A stretch of 64,000 nucleotides of DNA from NCBI GenBank assembly GCA_024372625.1, contig CP099605.1, forward strand, positions 124,001-188,000, in the 5' to 3' direction. Below are positions 37,820-45,000 of the stretch, piece by piece. The DNA comes from Comamonadaceae bacterium OTU4NAUVB1 (GTDB lineage: Bacteria > Pseudomonadota > Gammaproteobacteria > Burkholderiales > Burkholderiaceae_C). Every line of letters begins with the position of its first letter. The stretch's first letter is position 1. The position numbers and the translations under genes are program-made. The notes beneath the pieces were generated by a model. The model had not been told where the DNA came from and searched no databases. It worked only from the letters and a program-made list of their open reading frames with translations.

Positions 37820-38791
37820 TCAGTCGAGCTGGATGTTGGCGAATGTCGCGACTTTTTTCCAGCGTGCCGCATCGACGTCCATGAAGGCGCGTATCGCCGC
37901 GTGGTCCAGGTAGGCCGGCTCCGCTCCTTGGCGCGACATGGTGGCGATCACGTCGGGTCGCGCCGCCACCTGGGCGAGCGTCTGTTCCAGGCGAGTCACG
38001 ACGGCCGGCGGCAGTCCGGCCGGCCCCGCGAGGCCGAACCACGCGCTGACGTCGAAGCCGGGCACGCCGGCCTCGGCCATCGTGGGCACGTCCGGCAGCG
38101 CCTTGCTGCGCTGCGTGGTCGTCACGGCCAGCGCCTTGAGCCTGCCGGCCTGCACCTGGCCGATGGCCGAGGGAAGGTTGTCGAACATCAGGTCGACCTC
38201 GCCGGAGAGCATGCCGGTGATGGCGGCGGCGGCGCCGCGATAGGGGATGTGGGTCAGGAAGACGCCTGCCAGGCTCTTGTAGAGCTCGGCGCTCAGATGC
38301 AGCGACGTGCCGTTGCCGTTGGAGGCAACGTTCAGCCGGCCCGGCTGCGCCTTGGCGCGCGCGGTGAGTTGGCCCACCGAGGCGATGCCGCTGGACGGGT
38401 TGACCAGCAGCACGTTGGGCACGCGGCCCAGCAGCGCGACCGGGGCGATCTGCGCCGGCGCATACGGCAGCGACCGGTAGATCGCCGGGCTGATCGTGAG
38501 GGGTGGCGAAGCCATCAGCAGCGTGTGGCCGTCGGGCGCGGCGCGCGCCACCTCGGCGGCGCCGATGTTGCCGCCCGCTCCGGGCTTGTTGTCGACCACC
38601 ACCGGCTGGCCGAGCAATTGCGCCAGATGTGGCGTGACGAGCCGCGCCATGCTGTCGATCAGCCCGCCGGGCGGAAACGGCACCACCACGCGCAACGGAC
38701 GGCTCGGCCATGTGGATTGGGCGCGCGCTGGACCGGCCAGCGGGGCGATCGACGCCGCGGCGGCGGCGAGCAGGAAGGTTCGACGTGTCAT
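37820..38791 (-). CDS. Tripartite tricarboxylate transporter substrate-binding protein (Bug family)
   Basis: 323 residues from ATG 38791, beginning TRRTFLLAAAAASIAPLAG with a signal peptide ending near PARAQ; the RR pair could allow Tat export. Bug motifs: PLRVVVPFPPGGLIDSMARL, GQPVVVDNKPGAGGNIGA and HIPYRGAAAAITGMLSGEV. It should bind a carboxylate in the periplasm. The membrane TctA/TctB genes are not beside it, which is usual for orphan Bug receptors. Its place just before ltnD suggests that the ligand is the tetronate degraded by the operon. Confidence 0.9.
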   Translation of the reverse strand: MTRRTFLLAAAAASIAPLAGPARAQSTWPSRPLRVVVPFPPGGLIDSMARLVTPHLAQLLGQPVVVDNKPGAGGNIGAAEVARAAPDGHTLLMASPPLTISPAIYRSLPYAPAQIAPVALLGRVPNVLLVNPSSGIASVGQLTARAKAQPGRLNVASNGNGTSLHLSAELYKSLAGVFLTHIPYRGAAAAITGMLSGEVDLMFDNLPSAIGQVQAGRLKALAVTTTQRSKALPDVPTMAEAGVPGFDVSAWFGLAGPAGLPPAVVTRLEQTLAQVAARPDVIATMSRQGAEPAYLDHAAIRAFMDVDAARWKKVATFANIQLD

Positions 38792-38817
38792 CGGAAGGCG
38801 TTTCTGTGTGTGTCGTC

Positions 38818-39339
38818 TCAACCCGCGATGGCGCCCGACTCGCGCGCCACGCGGGACCATTTGTCGGCCTTCGCGATCGCCATCCGGCGGAGTCCGGCCG
38901 GCGAGTCGGTGCCGGTGGTCGCGCCGGTGTTGGCGAAACGCGCGATCACCTGCGGCATCCGCAGGTGATCGCCGACCTCGTGGTTCCTGCGCGCCACGAC
39001 GTCCTGCGACGTGCCGGCAGGGGCCAACAGGACGGAACAGACCGTCTGCTCGAACCGGGCGACCTCAGTCGGCCCTTCGCTCGACACCGTCATGACGCTG
39101 GACATGGTGGCGCCGAGCGAGCCGCCGGCCCCGGGCTTGTTGTCGGCGACCACCGGCTGACCGAGCCGCTTCTGCAGTTCGGCGCCCAGGGTGCGCGCGA
39201 GCAGGTCCGGCGCCGATCCCGCAGCCGACGTCACCACGATCTGGATCGGCCAGGACGGCCACATCGACGCCGGTGCCTGCGCGTGCGCCTGTACCGAGAT
39301 GCCCAGCGCCAGCGCGCCACGAGCCCACCATGCCTTCAT
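38818..39339 (-). pseudogene. Bug receptor remnant with an in-frame internal deletion
   Basis: An open frame of 173 residues, about half the 320-330 expected. Residues 1-77 match the Bug start: a signal peptide (GALALGISVQAHAQ), WPIQIVVTSAAGSAPDLLAR and GQPVVADNKPGAGGSLGAT. Then the sequence jumps to the normal C-terminal end (TVCSVLLAPAGTSQDVVARR, then MPQVIARF). About 150 central residues are missing; these carry the ligand pocket and hinge, so it should not bind substrate. The junction lies near SVMTVSSEGPTEVARFE. The frame is intact and the ribosome site is good (GGAG), so a shortened protein may still be made. It is first in the operon, 26 bases before the intact Bug gene. Confidence 0.82.
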
Positions 39340-39365
39340 CCGATGTCTCCGTTTTAATTCATATG

Positions 39366-39375
39366 GTCATCATAC
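39366..39375 (-). promoter_or_regulatory. Candidate GntR operator upstream of the tetronate operon
   Basis: On the minus strand GTATGATGAC lies within TTGT-ATGATG-ACCA, which fits the TNGT-N6-ACNA pattern of FadR-type GntR sites. It sits 27 bases upstream of the first receptor start and contains a -10-like TATGAT, so binding would block transcription. The same core recurs upstream of the regulator gene. Confidence 0.5.
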
Positions 39376-39421
39376 AAATTAGCGTGGATTTTGAAGACAG
39401 GGATAACCCGTGCAGCACGCT

Positions 39422-40225
39422 TCAGCGCGGTTTTTCGGCGGGGGCGAGCGTCTCGAGTGTCGGCAGCGCGCCGGTCAGCGGACGCGCGAGGGCTTCTCCC
39501 TCCTGCTGCCAGAACGCCGGATCGGCCTGTTCGATGCGGCGGATCGCGTTGTCCATGTGGCTGGCGGCGGCGAGGCGCGCGCCGGCCGGATCGCCGGCCT
39601 CGATCGCTGCGACGATGCGATCGTGCTCGTCGGCCACTTGCGCGGCGAAGTCGACGCGACGCGCCTCGTTCGCGCGTGTCACGCGGGTGGCACCGATCAG
39701 GAACTGGCCGAGGTACTGCAGCGTGTCGAGCAGGAACGGGTTGCGCGCCGTCTCGGCGATCGCGCGGTGGAAGGCCACGTCCTCGGTCACGCCGTCGCCG
39801 CCGGCACGCACCTTCGCCGTCAGCGCCGCGATGGCGGCCCGCAGGCGCGACACGTCGCTGGCGCCGCGCCGCTGCGCCGCGAGCCCGGCCACCTCGGCCT
39901 CCAGGGCACGGCGCAGTTCGACCATCTGAATCACCGCCGTCTTCGAACCGACATAGCGCGCATCGAAGCTCAACGGCATGAAGCCCGGTTCGCGCACGTA
40001 CATGCCGCTGCCCTGGCGAGAATCGACCAGCCCCAGCGACTTGAGTCGGGAGACGGCTTCGCGCACCACCGTGCGGCTGACGGCGAACTGCTCGGCCAGC
40101 ACCACTTCCGTCGGCAGCCGGGTGCCGGCGGCCAGCCGCCCGGCGCGGATCTCGATTTCGAGCGCTTCGGCCATGCGATCGGACAGGCGCGCGCCGGGCG
40201 TCAGGGACTGGAATCGGGAGGTCAT
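39422..40225 (-). CDS. GntR/FCD family transcriptional regulator
   Basis: 267 residues. The winged helix occupies about residues 15-80 (LEIEIRAGRLAAGTRLPTE, VSRTVVREAVSRLKSLGLV, RQGSGMYVRE). The helical FCD domain follows, with metal/ligand residues in DVAFHRAIAET, DEHDRIVAAI and ASHMDNAIRR. FCD regulators are mostly repressors released by organic acids or sugar acids. Located just upstream of the tetronate genes and in the same direction, it is the likely local repressor, with a threonate-like effector by inference. Candidate operators lie in front of it and after it. Confidence 0.9.
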   Translation of the reverse strand: MTSRFQSLTPGARLSDRMAEALEIEIRAGRLAAGTRLPTEVVLAEQFAVSRTVVREAVSRLKSLGLVDSRQGSGMYVREPGFMPLSFDARYVGSKTAVIQMVELRRALEAEVAGLAAQRRGASDVSRLRAAIAALTAKVRAGGDGVTEDVAFHRAIAETARNPFLLDTLQYLGQFLIGATRVTRANEARRVDFAAQVADEHDRIVAAIEAGDPAGARLAAASHMDNAIRRIEQADPAFWQQEGEALARPLTGALPTLETLAPAEKPR

Positions 40226-40237
40226 GCCAGGCGAAAA

Positions 40238-40247
40238 GTCATCGTAC
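40238..40247 (-). promoter_or_regulatory. Candidate GntR operator upstream of the regulator gene
   Basis: GTACGATGAC on the minus strand, 13 bases before the GntR start, differs by one base from the core at 39366-39375 and sits in a near-symmetric AGTCGTACGATGACT. It suggests autoregulation. Confidence 0.45.
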
Positions 40248-40340
40248 GACTCTATCCCATGACCCCACCGGCATGCGGCGCCGCCGCGCTGGCGCAGGCG
40301 GCGGCACCCGATCCGCCGCCGCCGCCGTCAGCCCGCTGGC

Positions 40341-42581
40341 TCAGAGCCCGATCAGTCCGCCGTCGTTGCGCGTGATGACCACGGTCGCCGAGCGCGGGCG
40401 GGCGTTGCCGCCGTCGGGCCAGTGGCTGCCGAAGCTCGCCGGACTGGCGTAGTTCGGCGCGGTGTCCTCGCCCGGGTGCTGGATGTTGACGAATAGCGCG
40501 CGGCCGTCGCCCGACTCGGCGATGCCGGTGATCTCGCACTCCTTCGGGCCGACCAGGAAGCGGCGCAGGCCGTCGGTGCCCGGGGCCTTGCCGACGATCG
40601 TCGCCTGCGCCGCGGTGGTGGCGCCGTCGACGTTGGTGAGCGTGCGGGCACCGCCGTCGCCCACGCGTCCGGGCAGGGCGGCCAGCAGCATGCAGTTGGT
40701 GACGTCGGTGTAGGCGCCGTCGTCGGTCTCCAGCCACAGCAGGCCGGGGGCGGCCTGGCTGAACCACATGCCGTCGGGGCTGGAGAAGTCGTTGCTCGCG
40801 TCGAGCGCCGAGACGTTGATGTCGCTCGAGGCCGTGGCGCGGGCACCGAACAGGTACACGTCCCACTTGAAGGTGGTGGACGCCGCATCGGCGTTGTCGT
40901 CGGCGAAGCGCACGACGTGGCCGTTGGGGTTGCCGCGCTGGGCCGCCGCGGCCGTGCCCTTGGGGTCGTTGTAGAAGCGCGGGTTGGCCGCGTCGGTCGC
41001 GCCGATCGGACGGGAGGCCGCGTTGGTGTTGGTCAGCGTGACGTAGACCTCGCCGGTCTTGGGGTTGACGGCGGTCCACTCCGGGCGGTCCATCTTGGTG
41101 GCGCCGGCGGCGTCGGCAGCCAGGCGGGCGTTGACCAGCACGTCGGCCGCGTCGGCGAAGGCGTAGGCCGGGTTGGCGGCGGTGATGCCGTTCACGCCCA
41201 GCTTGATCTCCAGCCAGCGGCCGGTGCCGTCGGCGTTGAACTTCGCGGCATAGAGCCGGCCGTCGTCCATGTACTTGTCGCCCGCCGCGATGCCGCCGCC
41301 GATGTCGGCCGCGTCCCAGTTCCTGGTCGAGACGAACTTGTAGATGTACTCGTTGCGCGAGTCGTCGCCCATGTACCAGACCAGCGGCTTGCCGACCGCG
41401 ACCGGGCCGAGGCAGGCGCCTTCGTGGTTGAAGCGGCCCAAGGCGGTGCGCTTCTTCGGTGTCGATGTGGGCGCGAACGGGTCGATCTCGACCACCCAGC
41501 CGTACGTGTTGGCGCCGTTGCGATAGTCGGTGGCGGCGGAGGCGCCCCGCACCTCGGTGTTCCAGCGGCCGTAGAGGTCGTCGGCCGTGTCGGGCGTGAC
41601 CGTGGCCCAGAGTTCGCGGCCGGTGCCGGCGACGCCGTAGCGCGCGAACGAGACCAGCTCGCGCGCCGTGCGCCGGGTGTTGTCGGTGGCGGCGACGCGG
41701 CGGAAGTAGCCGGCCCAGTTTTCCTCGCAGGTCAGGTAGGTGCCCCACGGCGTGGTGCCGTTGGCGCAGTTGTTGACCGTGCCGCGCACGCGGCTGCCGT
41801 CGCTCGAATACTTGGTCCGCACGGCCTCGGTGCGGGCGACCGGGCCGGAGAAGGCCATCTCCGTGAGCGTGTGGACGCGGCGGTTGAAGCCCGAGGCCTG
41901 GCGGTAGCTCCAGGCGCCGTTGGCGCCGCGCGCGGTCTCGATCACGCTCACGCCGTGCAGGTAGAACTCGCGCAGCACCTCGTCGGCCACCGTGCGGGTC
42001 TGCGCGGTGCCACTGCCGGTGCTGGTCTGGCCGGTGGCGTGCAGGAAGGCCGGCGTGATGGCCTCGTGGTTCATCACCAGCAGACCGCGGTCGGCCGCCG
42101 TGGGGCTCCAGCGGCCGTTGGCGTCGACGCCGAAGAAGGTCATGCCGTCGTGGTGGTCGCCGGCGCGGCGGTCGTAGGTCGACGCGGCGTCGCTGCCGTC
42201 GTTGGCGTAGGCGGCGACGCCCGCGGCGATCGGGTCGCCCAGGCGATAGAGCACGCTGGCGGTGTAGCCGGCGGGCACGGCGACGGCGTCGGCCAGGTTC
42301 TTGGCGACCGCGTTGAAGCCCAGCTTCTGCGCCACCGGGGCCGGCGCGGGGGCGGGGGCCGGCGCCGGTGCCGGCGCGGGTGCCGGGGTGGGCGTGTCGT
42401 CGCTGCCACCACCGCAGGCGCCGAGCAGCGCGGCGCCGGCGGTGCCGACGCCCAGGCCGAACAGGCGGCGGCGGCTCAGGCGGGCGGCGATCAGGCCGTT
42501 GAAATCGGGATTGGCGGTGCGGTTGTAGCCGATGTCGTCTGGATCGACGGCCGGCGCGGCGTAGGAAATCTTCGTGTTCAT
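40341..42581 (-). CDS. PhoX family alkaline phosphatase (DUF839)
   Basis: 746 residues from ATG 42581. A Tat signal (RLSRRRLFGLGVGTAGAAL) runs into a lipobox-like LLGAC, so it may be an exported lipoprotein. A low-complexity Pro-Ala repeat of about 20 residues then links to the PhoX beta-propeller. Recognisable PhoX stretches are RAGDHHDGMTFFGVD, LLVMNHEAITPAFL, CANGTTPWGTYLTCEENW and the end VNIQHPGEDTAPNYASPASFG. PhoX enzymes use Ca2+ and iron to remove phosphate from organic esters outside the cytoplasm. It stands alone; phosphate-starvation control is expected for the family, but I do not see a well-oriented Pho box. Confidence 0.9.
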   Translation of the reverse strand: MNTKISYAAPAVDPDDIGYNRTANPDFNGLIAARLSRRRLFGLGVGTAGAALLGACGGGSDDTPTPAPAPAPAPAPAPAPAPVAQKLGFNAVAKNLADAVAVPAGYTASVLYRLGDPIAAGVAAYANDGSDAASTYDRRAGDHHDGMTFFGVDANGRWSPTAADRGLLVMNHEAITPAFLHATGQTSTGSGTAQTRTVADEVLREFYLHGVSVIETARGANGAWSYRQASGFNRRVHTLTEMAFSGPVARTEAVRTKYSSDGSRVRGTVNNCANGTTPWGTYLTCEENWAGYFRRVAATDNTRRTARELVSFARYGVAGTGRELWATVTPDTADDLYGRWNTEVRGASAATDYRNGANTYGWVVEIDPFAPTSTPKKRTALGRFNHEGACLGPVAVGKPLVWYMGDDSRNEYIYKFVSTRNWDAADIGGGIAAGDKYMDDGRLYAAKFNADGTGRWLEIKLGVNGITAANPAYAFADAADVLVNARLAADAAGATKMDRPEWTAVNPKTGEVYVTLTNTNAASRPIGATDAANPRFYNDPKGTAAAAQRGNPNGHVVRFADDNADAASTTFKWDVYLFGARATASSDINVSALDASNDFSSPDGMWFSQAAPGLLWLETDDGAYTDVTNCMLLAALPGRVGDGGARTLTNVDGATTAAQATIVGKAPGTDGLRRFLVGPKECEITGIAESGDGRALFVNIQHPGEDTAPNYASPASFGSHWPDGGNARPRSATVVITRNDGGLIGL

Positions 42582-42788
42582 CGGTGGTGTTCTCTTGGGA
42601 ATTCGGGCAGGACCAGGTCCTGGGCCCGTACCGTAGAAGCACCGTGTGACGATTCGAAGGCAATGGCCCCGCATCCACCCCGGACGAAGTCATCCGGATG
42701 TCACGCGAGCCTGCCATGCGCGGCGGCCGTGCGCGCGGCGCGGCCGCGGCGGTTCGACCGGCCCGGCGCGCGCCGCCTCAGTCGCCGG

Positions 42789-43940
42789 TCACTTGGGCCA
42801 CAGGGCCCACAGCTTCAGCGGCTGGTTCACGGTCGCGGCCAGGCGGCCGGCTTCGGTGCCGGTGCCGGCGAAGTAGTCGGCGCGCACGGCGCCCACGATG
42901 GCGCTGCCCGTGTCCTGGGCCACCACCAGCCGCGCGAGCTGCACCGACGGCCCCGGCGAGGCCAGCCAGACCGGCGTGCCGTAGGGGATGCTGTCGCGGT
43001 CCACCGCGATGGAACGCCCCGCCGTCAGCGGCACGCCCTGCGCCCCGCGCGGGCCCGAGGACGCATCGACGCCGACGAGGGATTCCTCGCGGAAGAACAC
43101 GTAGCGCGGATTGCTCCACATCAGTTCCTGCACGCGCAGCGGGTTCTGCGCCACCCACGCCTTGGTGTCGTCGGGCCAGCGGCTCACGCGCCCGGCGCCC
43201 TGGCCGATCAGCCACTGCTGGATGCTGCGGTAGGGCTGTTCGTTGGTGGCGGCGAAGGCCACGCGCACGGTGCGCTGCGAGCCGTCGGGCTCGGCGATGC
43301 GCAGGCGTCCCGAGCCCTGGATGTGCAGCATCATGGCGTCCACCGGGTCAGCCATCCAGGCGATCTCGCGCCCGCGCAGACCGGCCTGCACCTCCGGCAG
43401 GGTCTCGATCTGCTGGCGCGTGTACCAGGGCCGACGCGGCACCAGCCCGGCGGGGGCGGCATAGAGCGGGACGTTGAACTGGGTCGTCGGGCGGCGCGAT
43501 GCGTCGTAGACCGGTTCGTAGTAACTGGTGAGCTGGCCGTCGCTCAGGCCGGTGTGGGATTCGACGCGATAGGGCTGCAGCCGCTCGACCATCCACTGGC
43601 GCTGGGCGTCGGCGTCGGCGATGGCCAGGCGGCGCACGTCCTGGCACAGCGGCGCGAAGACCGCGTTGGGCCGGGCGCAGTTGGACACCATGGCGGCCCA
43701 GCCCTCGTGCGTGGCGTCGTCGGCGAAGCCGGGCAGATCGGACCACGACACCGGCACCCAGCGGCTCTTGGGATGCGTGAGCGAGATGTTCAGCGGCCCC
43801 GGCGGAGGGACCGCGCCGGCACCGGCGCCGTGCGCACCGGCGGTGTTCGTGTTGTTGTCCAGGCGCGCGCCCGTCGAGCATCCCGCCAGCGTTGCTACGA
43901 TGGCCAGCCCCGCCAGCCACCACCGGAGTCCTTGTGTCAT
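42789..43940 (-). CDS. mltA: Membrane-bound lytic murein transglycosylase A
   Basis: 383 residues from ATG 43940. A lipoprotein signal ends in LATLAGC, after the short TQGLRWWLAGLAI. The MltA domain (GLSDGQLTSYYEPVYDASRR, WMADPVDAMMLHIQGSGRL) is followed by the 3D domain with the catalytic Asp region (QDTGSAIVGAVRADYFAGTG). It cleaves peptidoglycan glycan strands to 1,6-anhydro ends. The length is normal (E. coli 365). Its start codon overlaps, on the opposite strand, the start of the small gene at 43939. Confidence 0.93.
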   Translation of the reverse strand: MTQGLRWWLAGLAIVATLAGCSTGARLDNNTNTAGAHGAGAGAVPPPGPLNISLTHPKSRWVPVSWSDLPGFADDATHEGWAAMVSNCARPNAVFAPLCQDVRRLAIADADAQRQWMVERLQPYRVESHTGLSDGQLTSYYEPVYDASRRPTTQFNVPLYAAPAGLVPRRPWYTRQQIETLPEVQAGLRGREIAWMADPVDAMMLHIQGSGRLRIAEPDGSQRTVRVAFAATNEQPYRSIQQWLIGQGAGRVSRWPDDTKAWVAQNPLRVQELMWSNPRYVFFREESLVGVDASSGPRGAQGVPLTAGRSIAVDRDSIPYGTPVWLASPGPSVQLARLVVAQDTGSAIVGAVRADYFAGTGTEAGRLAATVNQPLKLWALWPK

Positions 43941-44109
43941 GGGTCTGATTCTGCTCGAAGCGCTCGGCGCCCTCGTGCTGCTCGTGGCCATCGTCTGGTG
44001 GACCATGTTCGCCGGCCGCCGGCGCGGCGAGATCGCCGAACCGCCGCCGCCCGGGGAGCGCCCCGCGCCGGCGCCGGCGCCGCCCGCGACGCCGTCACGG
44101 GACGACTGA
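43939..44109 (+). CDS. Small single-pass membrane protein, unknown
   Basis: 56 residues from ATG 43939. GLILLEALGALVLLVAIVWWTMF makes one membrane helix, followed by AGRRRGE and a Pro-rich, disordered tail. I recall similar short proteins in related Comamonadaceae, but no domain name. The start codon shares two bases with the mltA start on the other strand, so each gene's leader must lie inside the other. That makes either this start, or the gene itself, less certain. Confidence 0.55.
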   Translation: MGLILLEALGALVLLVAIVWWTMFAGRRRGEIAEPPPPGERPAPAPAPPATPSRDD

Positions 44110-44165
44110 GCGGGCCGCCCGGCCTGTCGGGCGAGAGCGCATCGTGCCGTCGGGCAACGGTCGGG

Positions 44166-44293
44166 ATGCTCCTGAAAAAGGAGCGTGCCGACCAGTTCCC
44201 ATGGGCCTTCTCGAAGGATCGCCACGGGGAAGCGAGCGATGTCGAAGGCCGGCTCGCGGGCTTCGGCCGGGTTTGGCCGGGTTTGGCCGGGAT
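44166..44293 (+). repeat. Hairpin and tandem GTTTGGCCGG repeat upstream of the ompA-like gene
   Basis: A small hairpin GCTCCT-GAAAA-AGGAGC lies at 44168-44184. At 44265-44291 GGCCGG recurs three times at exact 10-base spacing, with GTTT between (GTTTGGCCGG at 44271 and 44281). The last copy runs into GATAAT at 44291-44296, a -10-like hexamer about 60 bases before the gene start. No good -35 is present at the normal distance. Confidence 0.5.
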
Positions 44294-44358
44294 AATCGAA
44301 CGCTTGTGCCGTGGTCCGCCGCGGCGTTGTACTGCCTTCGTTTTCAGGAAACCTCGCC

Positions 44359-44997
44359 ATGAAGAAACTCGTTCTCGCCACCGCCGCCCTCGCCGTCGTC
44401 CTCACCGGCTGCGCCGGCATGACCGACACGCAGCGCAACACCGGCATCGGCGCCGGCGCCGGCGCCCTGGGTGGCGCGGCCATCGGTTCGATCACGGGCG
44501 GGCGCGCGGGCACGGGCGCGGCCATCGGCGCGGGCGTCGGCGCGCTGGGCGGCTACCTGTGGTCGCAGCGCATGGAATCGCAGAAGCGCGAGATGGAAGC
44601 CGCCACGCGCGGCACGGGCATCGGCGTGACGCAGACGGCCAACAACGAACTCAAGCTGGCCATCCCGAGCGACGTGTCCTTCGACACCGGTCGCTCGGCG
44701 ATCAAGGCCAATTTCGCGCCGGTGCTCAACCAGTTCGCCAACGGCCTGCGCAACAACCCCAACGCCGAGGTGCGCATCATCGGCCACACCGACAGCACCG
44801 GCAGCGACTCGGTCAACAACCCGCTGTCGGTCGATCGCGCCGCCAGCACGCGCGACTACCTGATCGCGCGCGGCGTGCCGTCCACGGCCTTCCGCATCGA
44901 AGGCCGCGGCTCGCGCGAGCCCGTCGCCGACAACAACAGCGACGCCGGCCGCGCCCAGAACCGCCGCGTCGAGATCTACGTCGGCGAGCGCGGCTGA
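44359..44997 (+). CDS. OmpA-family lipoprotein with glycine-zipper (YiaD-like)
   Basis: 212 residues from ATG 44359, with AGGAA 8 bases upstream. A lipoprotein signal (KKLVLATAALAVVLTGCAG) is followed by a Gly-zipper segment (GIGAGAGALGGAAIGSITGG, then a second GAAIGAGVGALGGYL) that may insert in the outer membrane. The C-terminal OmpA domain binds peptidoglycan: DVSFDTGRSAIKANFAPVL, IIGHTDSTGSDSVNNPLSVD and NRRVEIYV. The architecture matches E. coli YiaD. It likely tethers outer membrane to cell wall. It converges on the acylase gene with a 3-base gap. Confidence 0.92.
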   Translation: MKKLVLATAALAVVLTGCAGMTDTQRNTGIGAGAGALGGAAIGSITGGRAGTGAAIGAGVGALGGYLWSQRMESQKREMEAATRGTGIGVTQTANNELKLAIPSDVSFDTGRSAIKANFAPVLNQFANGLRNNPNAEVRIIGHTDSTGSDSVNNPLSVDRAASTRDYLIARGVPSTAFRIEGRGSREPVADNNSDAGRAQNRRVEIYVGERG

Positions 44998-45000
44998 TCG

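Noticed and set aside
42687..42704. Pho-box-like direct repeat AAGTCAT-CCGG-ATGTCAC upstream of phoX
   Set aside because: Spacing fits, but the repeats point away from phoX and each half has only 5 matches to the consensus; the core is also just the palindrome CATCCGGATG.
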